NCBI GenBank assembly: GCA_037903475.1
Contig: JBAJFG010000138.1
Location: 74,501-138,500, forward strand
From: Ancylostoma caninum
Lineage: Eukaryota > Nematoda > Chromadorea > Rhabditida > Ancylostomatidae
DNA: 64,000 nt
Direction: 5' to 3'
Shown: positions 35,501-46,465 of the stretch, one piece after another
How positions within the stretch are numbered: position 1 is the first letter of the stretch
Layout of the letters: each line of letters begins with the position of its first letter
Notes under the pieces: model-generated
Databases searched by the model: none
What the model was told of the DNA's origin: nothing
Seen by the model: only the letters and a program-made list of their open reading frames with translations
Made by a program: the position numbers and the translations under genes

Positions 35501-35857
35501 CTGGGCAGACGGCGTCATAGAGCTGCTCATACAGTAAGCAATGGTCTCTGTTGATTAAAAAGTTATGGTTTGCCGAAACCCGAAAAAGCTTCATTTCTTC
35601 TGCATAAACCGAATAAACACTAACAAATTCTGGCTTACATAAGCATTCGCTCGGTCGTCGCAATACCCACTCAACAACGCTGTAGGTAATGCTAAGTGAT
35701 TGCTCCGCACCACCACTAAAATCTTCTTTGAACATTAAATTTGCTTTCAACCATAAAAAATCACAGCACATTGCTAAGTATACGTCGGACCGTATAAAAA
35801 CTGGATAATTTTGTTACTTTAACAATCTAAACAATCTAACAACAAACAAAATACACT
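32577..35857. other. Intergenic DNA between gene 3 and the LINE
   Basis: No gene is firmly supported. Two things stand out: an AATAGGTTGATGCAAAAGAA word at 34083 that resembles a mariner end, and a GC-rich minus-strand ORF (34609-34935) listed separately. Confidence 0.45.
34609..34935 (-). CDS. Candidate small secreted, cysteine-containing protein, 108 aa
   Basis: I do not recognise this ORF. The N-terminus MSFNLRVLLLMSCVLPAPC looks like a signal peptide. The rest has a basic RRR site near the middle and a CETCQAGCGQG cluster, reminiscent of small secreted peptides. The stretch is clearly more GC-rich than its surroundings. There is no paralog in the window and no splice evidence, and a chance ORF in GC-rich DNA is a real alternative. 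Confidence 0.25.
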   Translation of the reverse strand: MSFNLRVLLLMSCVLPAPCHVATRPLEGVYKPVVEHQSLVLSPLRRRQGEPCETCQAGCGQGKTVPPCNNRSDEIRAVRMYASAAQIRRSAQDRCVHQRGYAFGTIFG

Positions 35858-37831
35858 ATGTTTCTCTCTATTCTCGACCATGTGATAGATCAGTTCGTTC
35901 CTTGGGCTTATGTATTCCCTAAAAAAACCAACCTTCCTAGATATCTCCAAAACATGTGGGACCATAAAGATTGTCTTTTTCACTATGCCAAAATCAGCGG
36001 TGATTGGACAGGGTACAAGTCTTTCTCTCAAAGATTTTCGAATCAGATCAAGAAGTATAACAAGAGCATAGAAAAAAAGGTAGTGGGATCTAAAAATCAA
36101 GAGCGTTTTTTCAAGTATATGAAAAATAGACTAGGAACGAAACCTCATTTCTCAGGTTTGAAACTTAATGGAGAGGTTTTACTTAATGATCACGACAGAG
36201 CTAACGCGCTGGCACGTGAATTCAACACCGTCTTCATTGAAGATGATGGGATCATTCCTGCCTATCAACTTGAGCCTGTAGCCAATGAAAGTGATTTCCC
36301 ACACTTTGATGCGCTTGAGGTTTACGAACACCTAGTCAAATGGCCACATTCCTACTCTGTTACACCTGATAGAATCCCTTTCTTATTCATCAGAAATGTT
36401 GCTCATACTATTGCATACCCCCTTTCTTACATATTCAACCAGTCAATAATGTTCTCGGAAATTCCTAGACTGTGGAAGCATTCCTATGTAACTCCACTTT
36501 TGAAAAAACCCCCATCGTCTGATCCAAGCAACTACAGGCCTATAAGTATTACATCAATTTTCTGCCGACTTTTTGAAAAAATTCTTAAATCTCATATGCT
36601 CAGACACATTGAGACAAATTCTTTAATACCAAAGTCGCAGCATGGATTTGTTAGTGGTAAGTCAGTTACTACAAACATGCTGGAATCCCTCAACGACTGG
36701 AGTTTGATTTCAGACAGAAAAAAGTCTATAGATGTGATTTACTTTGACTTCGCTAAAGCTTTCGATAGGGTAAGCCACAAGAAGCTCATTTTTAAAATTA
36801 GACAAATGGGTTTTCATCCAAATATTTGTAAGTGGCTGGAAGAATTTCTTAAGGATAGGACTTTCCAAGTACGTGTCAACTCAACATTCTCTGACATATT
36901 TGTCATTCGGAGCGGAGTACCTCAAGGTGGTGTCTTATCACCTATTCTTTTCAATCTCTTCTGTGCCGAATTAGGGGGTATTCTGGAGGATAAAGGCGTA
37001 ATTTGTAAGCAGTATGCTGACGACATAAAAATTTACAAGGAAATTGGCTCCATTCAAGATTTAGCCGTAGTACAAGCAGCAATTGATTCCTTGTATCTGT
37101 GGTCAAAAAGTTGGCAGATTCCGCTCTCTCCGAATAAAACTTTTCATATGAGGCTTGGTTCTTCCACGTTGTCTACTGATTACAAAATATCTAGGCATTC
37201 AATTGAAACGGTTACGGATGTTAGGGATCTGGGATTCCTTTACAATAACAAACTTGACTTCATCTCGCATTACAGAGAGCTATATAGGAAGGCCTTCCAT
37301 CGCTCATACCAAATATTCAAAGCCCTCTCCACCAAGGATAGCGCAGTCCTGCTCAGAGCTTACAAAATCTACGTTAGACCACTGGTTGAAAGCGGAACGG
37401 TTATTTTCTCCCCCCATAAAAAGAAGGACATTGCAATGTTAGAGAAAATCCAGAACAAGTACACAAGGAAGGTTTTGGTTCGTAAAGGGGGCTTTCTCTA
37501 TTCCAGAATTCCTAATGCCAAAACTAGGAATAAATACTTTAATATTTCTAGCCTTGAGTCAAGGAGGGAGTTTTATGATGTTTGCATGGTACATAAATTA
37601 TTAAGTGGAAAATCCGCAGTTAATTTTTCGCAATTTTTTACTTTAGCACCGTCAATCACTCGCGGAGGGGCAATGAAAATTTGCTTTCAGCGCCCTAAAA
37701 CCACGGTCAGAGCTAAATTCTTTACCGTTAGCGCCGGCTCAGCTTATATTCGTTTGATTAAGGCCACTGGGGTCATCGGATCCTTGGCTTCTTTCAAACG
37801 GAGAATTGCAAAAATCTTACTCAGGTCATAA
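35858..37831 (+). CDS. LINE reverse transcriptase, 657 aa open frame
   Basis: The frame is free of stops for 657 codons. Residues 1-150 match the endonuclease-RT linker (FVP..., basic helical stretch). The RT core follows: NYRPISITSIFCRLFEKIL about 225-243, the A motif YFDFAKAFD at 295-303, the B motif GVPQGGVLSPILFNLF at 353-368, and the C motif YADD at 386-389 with both catalytic aspartates. A thumb-like region and a C-terminal tail reach 657. Motif order and the FAKAFD sequence fit the CR1/jockey/I-like LINE group. The enzyme would copy element RNA at a nicked target. Without an endonuclease this copy cannot move on its own. Confidence 0.88.
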   Translation: MFLSILDHVIDQFVPWAYVFPKKTNLPRYLQNMWDHKDCLFHYAKISGDWTGYKSFSQRFSNQIKKYNKSIEKKVVGSKNQERFFKYMKNRLGTKPHFSGLKLNGEVLLNDHDRANALAREFNTVFIEDDGIIPAYQLEPVANESDFPHFDALEVYEHLVKWPHSYSVTPDRIPFLFIRNVAHTIAYPLSYIFNQSIMFSEIPRLWKHSYVTPLLKKPPSSDPSNYRPISITSIFCRLFEKILKSHMLRHIETNSLIPKSQHGFVSGKSVTTNMLESLNDWSLISDRKKSIDVIYFDFAKAFDRVSHKKLIFKIRQMGFHPNICKWLEEFLKDRTFQVRVNSTFSDIFVIRSGVPQGGVLSPILFNLFCAELGGILEDKGVICKQYADDIKIYKEIGSIQDLAVVQAAIDSLYLWSKSWQIPLSPNKTFHMRLGSSTLSTDYKISRHSIETVTDVRDLGFLYNNKLDFISHYRELYRKAFHRSYQIFKALSTKDSAVLLRAYKIYVRPLVESGTVIFSPHKKKDIAMLEKIQNKYTRKVLVRKGGFLYSRIPNAKTRNKYFNISSLESRREFYDVCMVHKLLSGKSAVNFSQFFTLAPSITRGGAMKICFQRPKTTVRAKFFTVSAGSAYIRLIKATGVIGSLASFKRRIAKILLRS

Positions 37832-37934
37832 GTTTCTTCAATTTTATTTTCAGTGTCATGGCTGTTTTTTGTTATGTTAGTTCTTACACGACTGTCTTAT
37901 ACGTCGTATTCGAATAAATAAATAAATAAATAAA
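35858..37934 (+). mobile_element. Non-LTR retrotransposon (CR1/jockey-like LINE), 5'-truncated
   Basis: A reverse-transcriptase ORF is followed by about 80 bases of 3' UTR and a tail of AATAAATAAATAAATAAATA repeats ending at 37934. The apurinic endonuclease domain that should precede the reverse transcriptase is missing upstream, and the ORF begins within what is normally the linker. This is typical of a copy truncated during target-primed insertion. The left boundary is set at the ATG and is not proven. Confidence 0.8.
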
Positions 37935-38635
37935 TCTAGGAAATGATTTGAACATACAGATATTCGAGGATAGAAAAAGCCCTAAACTTCTTTTTCTCCC
38001 TCTTACAGCACTACACTGGTCTCTGATGCTGGATCTTTCTAATTTTTCATTTGCTCGAAATATTCGAATTTCGAAACAAAAATATTCGATTTGCAATAAA
38101 TGCTAGATTCGAATGTTCCAACATTAAAGAACAATAGAGTGCTGAGAAAACGAGAAGAAAAGCTTCGGAGTTTTCTCATTCTCTGATATCTGGATGTTTG
38201 AATTGTTTCTTGAATCGTTGATTTAAGTAAAAAAATTGTTCGGTTTTCATTTGGTCACACTGCCTAGTACTTTGTCCAAAAAGCATCGCTGCAATTCTAG
38301 GAATGATCTCGCTCCACCTGCATAGCGCAAGCCAAACATGCCAAACCGTTAGGGGTTCGATCATGTTCCACGGTGATCGCTGCATTGAGCTTTCTCAGAG
38401 AAGTCTCTTATAATACATCAGGCTTGCGCTGCGCTGACCTCTAAATTTCCCATATAAGCGATAGAGAAGACAATCGCGTACTTTACTTCCATTTTAAAAT
38501 CCAAGAGGACTGGAGGTGCAAAGGTAATATTCTCAGTCATATGACAAATCAAGACACGATAAATTATGTTCCACTACACTCCCTAGTTGGAACCTACTGA
38601 GTGCGCGCAATTCATGGTGACAAGCGTTTTTCAGT

Positions 38636-38795
38636 GCGAATTCAAATGTCATACATATTGTGGCAATTTTGTGGCTAAGTTTAGCCGAAGCCATTTCTAC
38701 CGCAAATTTTAGTCCCAGAAAATGAGGGTTGTGCGAATTCAAATGCCATACATATTGAAGCTACGCTTAGCCAAAGCCATTCCTACCGCAAACAC
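38636..38795. repeat. Two diverged copies of a 97-bp-spaced repeat
   Basis: GCGAATTCAAATG-T/C-CATACATATTG begins at 38636 and again at 38733. Both continue with TTAGCC-AAGCCATT-CTACCGCAAA. The second copy is shorter and diverged. Confidence 0.75.
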
Positions 38796-39189
38796 CTTCT
38801 GGTTTCCCAAATGATCTCTCTCTCTGTGCTTACAGTGCCTACAGATGCCTCAAGAAGCCTTCTAACTAAGTTTCCATGTTTTATCTTCGAGAACTTGGGC
38901 ATTGTCGTTGATGATAGTGATATCCAATGTTTTTGTCACATAGGCTGATAATGGAGCACCTTATTCGACCGAAGTTTCGACTTCACGCTCTGTTCGTAGA
39001 GCATTTGGTAAGTGTTGCCTTTGGCTTGAGCACTCACACGGATTTAGGCGATACGAATCGAAAGCACTGGGAGAAATGATATCATGTGGAGTAGCTGGTA
39101 AATTAAGAACACCTTTTTCATCAACAGAAGCGATGACACTCCTAGTGATCATTGTAAAGCGCGACTTCTCACAAAGGGGTCTGGCCAAA

Positions 39190-40930
39190 GTGAACTAAGA
39201 GATAATCACCTTCCTAAATCATTCCGCTTATATATTCCTCTTAGGTTGCTCACCTAGACTTCTTCCGTTGAAAACGTCCTACTAGGTTGCTCGCCTAGAT
39301 CATCTCTGTCGCCTGTATTATTACCCCCGTTTTGTGCCACTTGGATAAAGTATTAGTAAAAGCAAGTGCTTGCTCTTACGCACACACACATCCTTTCGCA
39401 CTTTCTTTCGACTCCTAAAGCAATCCAGTAGGCATGTAGCCTACACCTTTCCTATCCTAAAAACCCACCACTAAACCACCTCATTTCAGCCCCATCAAGG
39501 ACAGCTTTTCGCTCCTCAAACAGCACCTTCTTGCCGCAAGCAGCTAGCACATTTTTGGTGCATCGGCGAAATTCGGTCGTTGTTTCGCATTTTTATTTCG
39601 TGCTTCGACAAACTTGTCGTCGCACTCCGGTTACCGAGCCACAAAGCCTCAACGTGTCAACGTACACAAGGAGCAATATCCTCCTTTCTCAGCCGCCGGC
39701 CAGACTGGAGAAGAGTTCCCGAGACTTTTAATCATCTTCCGGTCTTATTGTTAGCTGAAAGTGCTAGTTCGAGGGAGGGTCACCAAGACCAGATTTTTTC
39801 ATCCTCCTTTCCAAGAGGAAAGTGCTAGATTGGAGAAGAAGGCCAATAAATCACTCAAAAACCGCTTTTTACCATCAGGTGAAGCAAAGTTCCGCAGAAG
39901 TTGGAACAAACTTTTGAGTCTTGTGAGTCAGCACAAAAACCATCAAAAATGGCGTTGCATTTTCAAAAGATACAATTGTTTACAGCGCAACAACGCTTAA
40001 AACTCAAGTCAACAGGTACAAAGAGTACACAAAAAATTCACTACTACACAATGGATAAAAAAAACTTACAGTCATTTATCGCACTCCAAAAAAAGTGGTA
40101 TGAGGCAGATAAAAGAGGGCAGAGACAACCTTGAAAATAAACTCAGCTATGTCATAGACGAGTAAAAAAAACTGCAAAAAATGAATCCGAGAGAAAGATC
40201 TTCAAGTCGAAATTGAGCAAATCGAGAAGGAACCACAGCTGCAAACGGTCAACGAATCAAATGACCTGACATTGACGCTAGCAGCTAGGTTAGACGAGGC
40301 AAAATGCACCTTAGCTAAAATGGATGTAAAACTCGGCTACACTTCACTAAAGGCTCAACGGGACGGACAACAAACTTCCGAATCCACGGATCAAAACAAA
40401 GGTAAAACAACAGAAGTAGTGAAAACTTAAACAACCAAGATCTTGGTCCCTCAAGAGGCTCAAATCTGCCATCTACAGCACAAAAAACGGTAGCACATGC
40501 AGCATACAAAGTACATGCAGGTGAATGAGACCACCACAAGCATCCTTACCAAAATTCTGCGGTGATGCAGAAGATTTGCCTGAGTATTGGGCCATATTTG
40601 AAACGCTTGGACACGAAAGCAGAGAACTCGAAACCATGGAAAGAATCCTTTTGCACAGAGAGCTTAAAGGCAGAGGGCCACCTGTAAGAACAAACCTCGT
40701 ATATATTTGAGAATCATGGACGACTCCCAATTATGGTAGGAAAGAGCGGCTTTTGCAAACTCATTCACAGCTCACACAGTTTACGGAGAAAACTTCTTCT
40801 AGAAGTAGTTTCACAAAGGATTTTCCAAAATTATAAGTCATAGAGATTGCCTTTGTCACCCACTTCGGGAAGACCTATACTATTAGATAGATAAAAATAG
40901 ACTGGCTGAAATTCCCACTCACAAACCTTA
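39190..40930 (+). mobile_element. BEL/Pao-like LTR retrotransposon remnant (5' part)
   Basis: TGGTGCATCGGC at 39556-39567 complements the 3' end of a tRNA-Gly plus CCA, a primer binding site expected just after a 5' LTR. The LTR itself would lie at about 39190-39553, but its start is not defined. Beyond it come a lysine/glutamine-rich frame (MDKKNLQSFIALQKKW), a charged heptad-like segment (about 40200-40400), and at 40525-40700 the gag motif LPKFCGDAEDLPEYWAIFE followed by LKGRG. This is like the P-F-G-D-...-F-W-..F...V domain of BEL/Pao gag. Frames are broken and no pol was found. A copy of the last part recurs at 63340-63510. Confidence 0.5.
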
Positions 40931-41921
40931 GACGAAATCTTGCAAAATGATATGTGCGCCCAGGGACAGTCTCCTTCAAACCTTTAAAAACCGAGCCAAA
41001 ACGCCGCTTCGCTGCGCTTCGACTCGGATTCGTGAGTCGTGTTACTTCTGGGCCAAAGGAACTCAAAAAAGTATAAATGCCAATCCAAAGCGCTGCTTCG
41101 CCGCGCTTTGCGTCGACGGCAATGATTTCTTGCGAATCTGTGTCACATCTTTCTGTGGAGAAATCCAGTTTTGAGTTTTTTTTTTCTGCCAAGTCTTACA
41201 TAAGAACAAACTTTACAGAAGAACAACTTTGTGGTGACTCTGTTTGCTGCTGTTGGAAACAACCCCGAACAACACCTTTTTTTATTTGAGAATTTGAGCG
41301 TTTTGTGGCTTAAATGTAGCACGACTGATGGCGTACTATGATGAGAAAGGAATGCGTCAGGAAATTAAAGATGGATATTGCTCAAGTCTCCAACTCTGCT
41401 CATCCCGATTTCAAAATTACTGAAAATGGGCGCAGACGTGCAAATATGTTGAATTAGAGACTTTTTTTCTGAATAAGTTGCGAGATCCTCATCGTAATAC
41501 AAATGAAGACCTTTGCAAACCTTATCTTATGTTTTCTTTCCGGTGAAATTACAGGTATGACACAAATCACTCCACCCTAGTACAAAAAAGTGGCTATTTT
41601 GGCAACAGCGGGGATTCCAGAGCAGCCCCCGGCTTTCTGGATGAGTCATGGGAAAGATTACGGAATTGAATCCTCATCCATCATGACTCCAAGTTTCCGC
41701 CTTCAAAAAGGCGACAATCTCCATTAGCGCGATTTTTTCGCAGCCCATGGGCATACATACATTCACCATCGGCATTCTTTGATCCGCCTTGTTAACGACA
41801 AATCACCCAGTGGCGGCGGACAAATTGGGTGGGGCAGCCAACAACAGTCTCTTGCCCCACCTACCCAAGTGATGATGGGGGGGGGGGGGGGATCTGTCCT
41901 CTATTATAGTGAATCCAATAA

Positions 41922-42406
41922 GTGGTTATTTGGCAAACTTGCTGTTGTTTACGTAGGAATCGTTCCAGGTAACAAACCCACATCATGGCTTTTGAATTCG
42001 CCCAACCATCCTCGATTGCGGCTGAAAAAAAAACACGCGTCAATGATTTGAGCGCACCCTATGGTGCAAAAATTATCTTCCAAAAACCCTTCTCATTTCA
42101 ACACACCCTTCTCATTTCACACCACCCTTTATGCTATAAGCTGTCACTACGCTCAGTGGGCTTGCATGCCCTTTCAATGCTGCACATCTCACGCGTACAT
42201 GTTCCACAACAAGCTGAAACAAAATGCTCCATATTAACGAAGATCTACATTACTCTCATTATGCAACCAACAACGACCCACTAGCTTTAGTCAGCCACGT
42301 GAGGACCACTGCGCATCAATTTTTGTCTAACTTCTGTCCTCCTAAATGTAGTCTCAAATAGATCAGCATCACTCATACGCTAAATAGTTTGCCAAAAAAG
42401 CAGGCG
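41922..42406 (+). repeat. Duplicated upstream region of gene 4, copy 1
   Basis: This stretch matches 63552-64000 in the same orientation, from GGTTATTTGGCAAACT through ATCATGGCTTTTGAATTCGC to TTTGCCAAA-AA-CAGGCG. The block leads straight into the gene 4 promoter. Confidence 0.85.
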
Positions 42407-42470
42407 GGCGCTACTGCCCGCCCAATAGACGTACCTATAAAACAGCGCTGGTGCACGGTCTGGGCACAGC
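42359..42470 (+). promoter_or_regulatory. Promoter module of SXP-like gene 4
   Basis: The module has TAGATCAGCATCACTCATAC with GCTAAATAGTTTGCC, then CCCGCCCA at 42417-42424 and TATAAAA at 42436-42442, 35 bases before the ATG. Confidence 0.7.
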
Positions 42471-45400
42471 ATGTCTCGAGCCATTCTCGTCTTCCTCGTT
42501 GGCTTCATTGCCATCACCAGCGCCCATCCTCCGTTTTTCGGAAGAGTGAGTTTCTTGAATTAACGTGGCCACGTAAGCAAGGGGGTTTGGTCAGACTCAA
42601 GTTATGTAGTTACAGTCTGGTCCACATTGCTCTCATTTGCTGAACTGTTTACCCAAAACCCTTCTCATTTCAATCACACCACCCTTTATGCTATAAGCTA
42701 TCACTACGCTCAGTGGACTTCCATGCCCTTTCAATGCTGCACATCTGCATTTCAATGCTGTTTACGTTTACGCATATATGCATGAAAACGCACAAACTAT
42801 AGTTACAATTACATGTTGTGTTATGCAAATATGTCCGCTCTTGTGCCAGCGCCAATATTTTCCCATATTTCCACTAGCTGAGCATTAATGACCTTATTCA
42901 GTTTCCCACTAAATAGGGTTGAAATGTGTCATCAGTGAGTGGTTCTTCTTTATTAGACAAAAGTGTGGCTCCTCGTGAGGTTTGAGACGCGTGGACGAAG
43001 AGCGAGTTTGGGAGCGGGGGGAGGGGAGAGGGAAGAGAGTGAGAGAGGAGAGGTTATAATGATATCTGAATATCAAAGAGAACTAATTTTGTCGTAGGTA
43101 CAGAACAGTATATGGACATGAAATAATGTGCTGAAAAAATCTTCATTTCTATTTCTAGCAGTGTTAGTACGGTCTCAACATTACGGTTGTCCCGAAATGA
43201 CCACTCGATCATTGTTAACAGCCATAAATCTTGGTTTTACGCCCACATTCGCTCTGTTGCCCGAGTGCTCACTTAACAGTGCAGTAGGCAACATTGGAAG
43301 AAACCAGTTATGTCACTCCACCCCTAATATACGCGTAGGCAAAAATGTGACGAAATGTTTGTTGGTGTCGTAATCTCTACTTCTTAAAGCGATTTCGGCC
43401 CAGAAGCAAGATTTTGAGAAATAGAATCAAAGAACTTCTAAAATAAAAGACATACATGTTTTAGAAGCCAAAGTTGCGGAATTTTTACCCAGAAAATTCC
43501 CCTGGAAGAGCACGAATGTCACTGTTTCTTCTTCTTCACTTCCCTATTCATGCATTGCCTCATATTTTTCTCGTATTCATAAAGCTTCAGGAAAACTATG
43601 CAAAACTTGCCAAAGACCATCGGTACAGCCGGGAACTCTGTGAGCTTTGGGAACAAGTGGGAGTCCCGTGGACCTAAAACAATAAGGAACGCCATGCATC
43701 TGGAAGAATATTGAACTCTATTTTCCATACTTTTGCACATCGAGTACACACAAATGAATGTGCTTATTGTCCTTGCGAACCTAATCATTTAATGATCGTT
43801 TCCGATCGGTTTTCATTCAGTGGACTTTCATCTATTATGAAGCAATTGCAAAGTCTAGCTCACTCAGACAAACCTTCGCTGGTTGCGCGCACCTGTTTGA
43901 GGTCTCCGCGAGAATCCAGCCCTGCTTTGCTTCGCGGGGAGCAGAGGGAAATAGTACAGTTTCAGAGACGCATGTCGGTAAAGTCGCTCGCCTCTGCCGG
44001 AGCAGAATTTCGCTAGGCGCGGGCCAGACGAGGGATGATTTTCGAAGGACGCAGACGACGAAAGACGCTCGCTCGGCGCCCGCGCGAACATCGCTCGGCG
44101 AGAGCGCGAACATATCTTCACCAGCAACAAATACGAAGCAGCATCAGTGGGACTCCGTCGGTCAGCGTGGCCAACAGATTTGGTTTCTGAGGGCTCGAAG
44201 CCCACCACTTTCAACCGCTAACTCCCCATTGATGGCGATCATCTTTGTGAACATGGTTGTGCACCATCAATACGTCTATGTAGCGAATCCTTGTCGCTCA
44301 ACGTTCAGAACTTTACCATCATCCGGCAATGTGACGTCACTGCTGGGCGCGCGCGCCAATCTGGCACGGCACGCGCTACAAGTTCGCTGGGCGCGCGCAC
44401 CTAACTCTGTCGCTCGCTGGCCGTACGCCCCAATCTCGCTAAACCCGGAGCCTTACCTGCGCGGCCAGCGGTATTGTGGCGCGCCGAACGAGTGTTTGTC
44501 TGAGTAAGGACAGCCACACCACTAATATTTCATTCAAGCATTAAAGCCATCTTGAAAAAATAAAATTTTGTTGGACCATTAAAGTTATATTGGGCCATTA
44601 GAATCAGAGTCAAACATTAAAGCTTTATCCAACGACTGGAATTGTTTTGGAATGATACAGCATTTTATTGGGCTAACGTTTCGGCTTACTCGCCTTCTTC
44701 AGAGCCTGGAAAGTAAAGAACAAACCTAATCTACTTCCACAAACCTCTCATCGTCTTGTCAGCTGTCTAGCTGACGGTGACGCAAAGTCCTGCTCGGCAG
44801 CGTACAAGGTGAGCGAATGGTACTATAGTCTCACTCCAGTCGGTTGCCTTTGGTTTAGCAAATGTTGCAATCTTCTGTGGACGATGAGATGTTTGTGGCG
44901 GTAGATTACATTTGTTCTTTACTGTCCAGGTTCTGACGAAGGCGATTAGGCCGAATGTTAGCCGAATAAAGTTTTTTTTGTCAATCTTGGTTACGACTCA
45001 GAGGAAAGAAGCGAGAAACTGTCGATCATGCCAAGATTCATTGAACGTCGAACATGGAATCTGTTTCGGAATTGAACAAATTCGGACACTCATCCTTCTG
45101 AAGCGTTGAGAAGTCAAAACCGTGTATATTCAACCACTTATTTCCCGACGGCAACCCAGAAATCCTCCCCCTTTATGAGAAATCCTCGTCGCCCCCGATT
45201 CATAGCATACATATAACCCAACGTTCCACCCCGTTTTTGCTTCCATAGATTATTGCTTTACTTTAGATTCGTCACTATGTGTAACTCTCCCTTGAAGCCC
45301 TTATCCTCCTCTCCAGGGTTTCAACAACAAGTACCGTCGTATTTTGGAATGAGCATATGGCAACGATAGAGATAGACAACGAGATAAGGAAAACACTTGT

Positions 45401-46131
45401 TCAGGGTCGTCCTCCCTGTGGACTTCCACCATTCATTGACAAACTACCGGCAGATGCACAGAAGAAATTACAGGAAATTTGGCAGAACTACAAGCAGGGC
45501 GAGAGATGCTACAATGAACATGGCCTAACCAGAGAGCTCGTGAGTCCTACCTGATTACTCACGGCTTACTGGAAGAATCCCTCGTTTATTCTAGCTGGAC
45601 TCACTCCCAAAAGAGGTGCGCAAAGCGGTCTTCAAGAATCGGCCGCTTCCGCCGCCGCTTATGAAGGCACCTCAGGATGTGCAGGAGCAGTTTAGAGCGA
45701 TTTTCGCAGACAGGTCGATTCCCTACGAGGAGAAGCCTAAGAAAATACACGAACTTGCTCAGAAGGTGCTGACATTGTGATAGCTTCATGTCATGCTTAA
45801 GGTACACTCATCGAAGAGTAGATTACAGGTTCTCAAAGGAGATACGCTGAAGGAGTTTAATGATTTTCACAACAAGATGGAAGAGTACAAGAAGAACATT
45901 GAAGAGCAGGTAATACCAAGCGAATACCTGCAGTTACATTCATAATTTTCTTTGATTTTTGTCACATTTTAGGCTCAGAGACTGTCACCAGAAGCCAAGC
46001 AAGCGTATGATAAGCTCAAAGATCTGCGCAAACAGAAGCATCAAATTATGCAGAACCTGAGTGAAGCAGCTAGAGATGAGTTGTACGATCTGTGGAAAGA
46101 AAAACGTGACTCATTCCCCAGACCACGTTAG
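42471..46131 (+). CDS. SXP/RAL-2-like secreted protein, paralog 4
   Basis: Exons 42471-42545, 45405-45539, 45595-45765, 45829-45909 and 45973-46131 give 206 residues in phase 0. The signal peptide is MSRAILVFLVGFIAITSA, nearly the same as paralog 1. The proline run is shortened to GRPPCGLPPF and both cysteines remain. Exon 3 reads NRPLPPPLM where the others have HPPLPPPL. The C-terminus is SFPRPR. AATAAA lies at 46203-46208. Intron 1 is 2.86 kb and holds a partial duplicate of the upstream region (42655-42756), a GC-rich block and a foldback element. An ATG at 45357 opens a frame into exon 2, which would give a form without signal peptide; I judge the upstream exon more likely because of its promoter and signal sequence. 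Confidence 0.73.
42655..42756 (+). repeat. Partial copy of the gene 4 upstream region, inside intron 1
   Basis: It repeats 42083-42192 (ACCCTTCTCATTTCA, CCCTTTATGCTATAAGCT, ATGCCCTTTCAATGCTGCAC) about 570 bases downstream, with few differences. Confidence 0.85.
43860..44510. other. GC-rich block in intron 1 of gene 4
   Basis: The base composition shifts sharply, with repeated GCTCGC, GGCGCGCGC and GCGCGAAC words and a TGACGTCA palindrome near 44333. Open frames run on both strands but none has family features. Origin unknown. Confidence 0.45.
44661..44973. mobile_element. Foldback element 2, in intron 1 of gene 4
   Basis: Arms 44661-44757 and 44879-44973 are inverted copies, with CTTTATTCGGCTAAC on one strand of each, AGTAAAGAACAAA, and TCTCATCGTC with its complement. 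Each arm contains CTGA-A/C-GAAGGCGA..AGGCCGAA near its outer end, then GTTAGCC and AATAAA. The inner 120 bases are unrelated between strands. Confidence 0.75.
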
Positions 46132-46202
46132 ACTGAATGTGAGGAAAACAACTGTCGTCGTGATTCGTTTGTAAATAGCACTTCAAATATGTACTTGTGA
46201 GC

Positions 46203-46208
46203 AATAAA
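46203..46208 (+). promoter_or_regulatory. Poly(A) signal AATAAA of gene 4
   Basis: AATAAA lies 72 bases after the stop codon in the context GTGAGCAATAAAAC. Confidence 0.7.
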
Positions 46209-46416
46209 ACAGCTGTGTATATCATCGTATCTACTTATAAATGATGCACCGACTCCCATCTCATGTGCGTAAGTGGAGAGTCAGGCTCTTATTGGCTACT
46301 CCACCCGCTCTGCCTCCGGCTACATTGGGAATTCTCGTAAATAACACTGCCGCTAGAGTCCTCGATGACTGTAGCACCTTGCGTCGCCGTCGCCGGCGAC
46401 TGTGAGGCCGATACGC

Positions 46417-46465
46417 ATCGATTGTGGGCCAGGCGGCGGCGGCCGCCGTTCCGCCCACAATCGAT
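46417..46465. repeat. GC-rich perfect-arm palindrome
   Basis: ATCGATTGTGGGC (46417-46429) is matched by GCCCACAATCGAT (46453-46465). The 23-base centre is itself GC-rich and partly self-complementary (GGCGGCGGCCGCC). The next words, TTGTAGACACGGTAT, recur near 18476. Confidence 0.85.

Noticed and set aside
35484..35771. 95-codon minus-strand ORF directly upstream of the LINE
   Set aside because: I tested whether it could be an inverted endonuclease piece of the LINE; no endonuclease motif (GGxAI, SDH, GDFN) is visible.
45357..45554. Alternative start of gene 4 at 45357
   Set aside because: The frame runs into exon 2, but it lacks a signal peptide and a promoter module, both of which the exon at 42471 has; kept only as an alternative.
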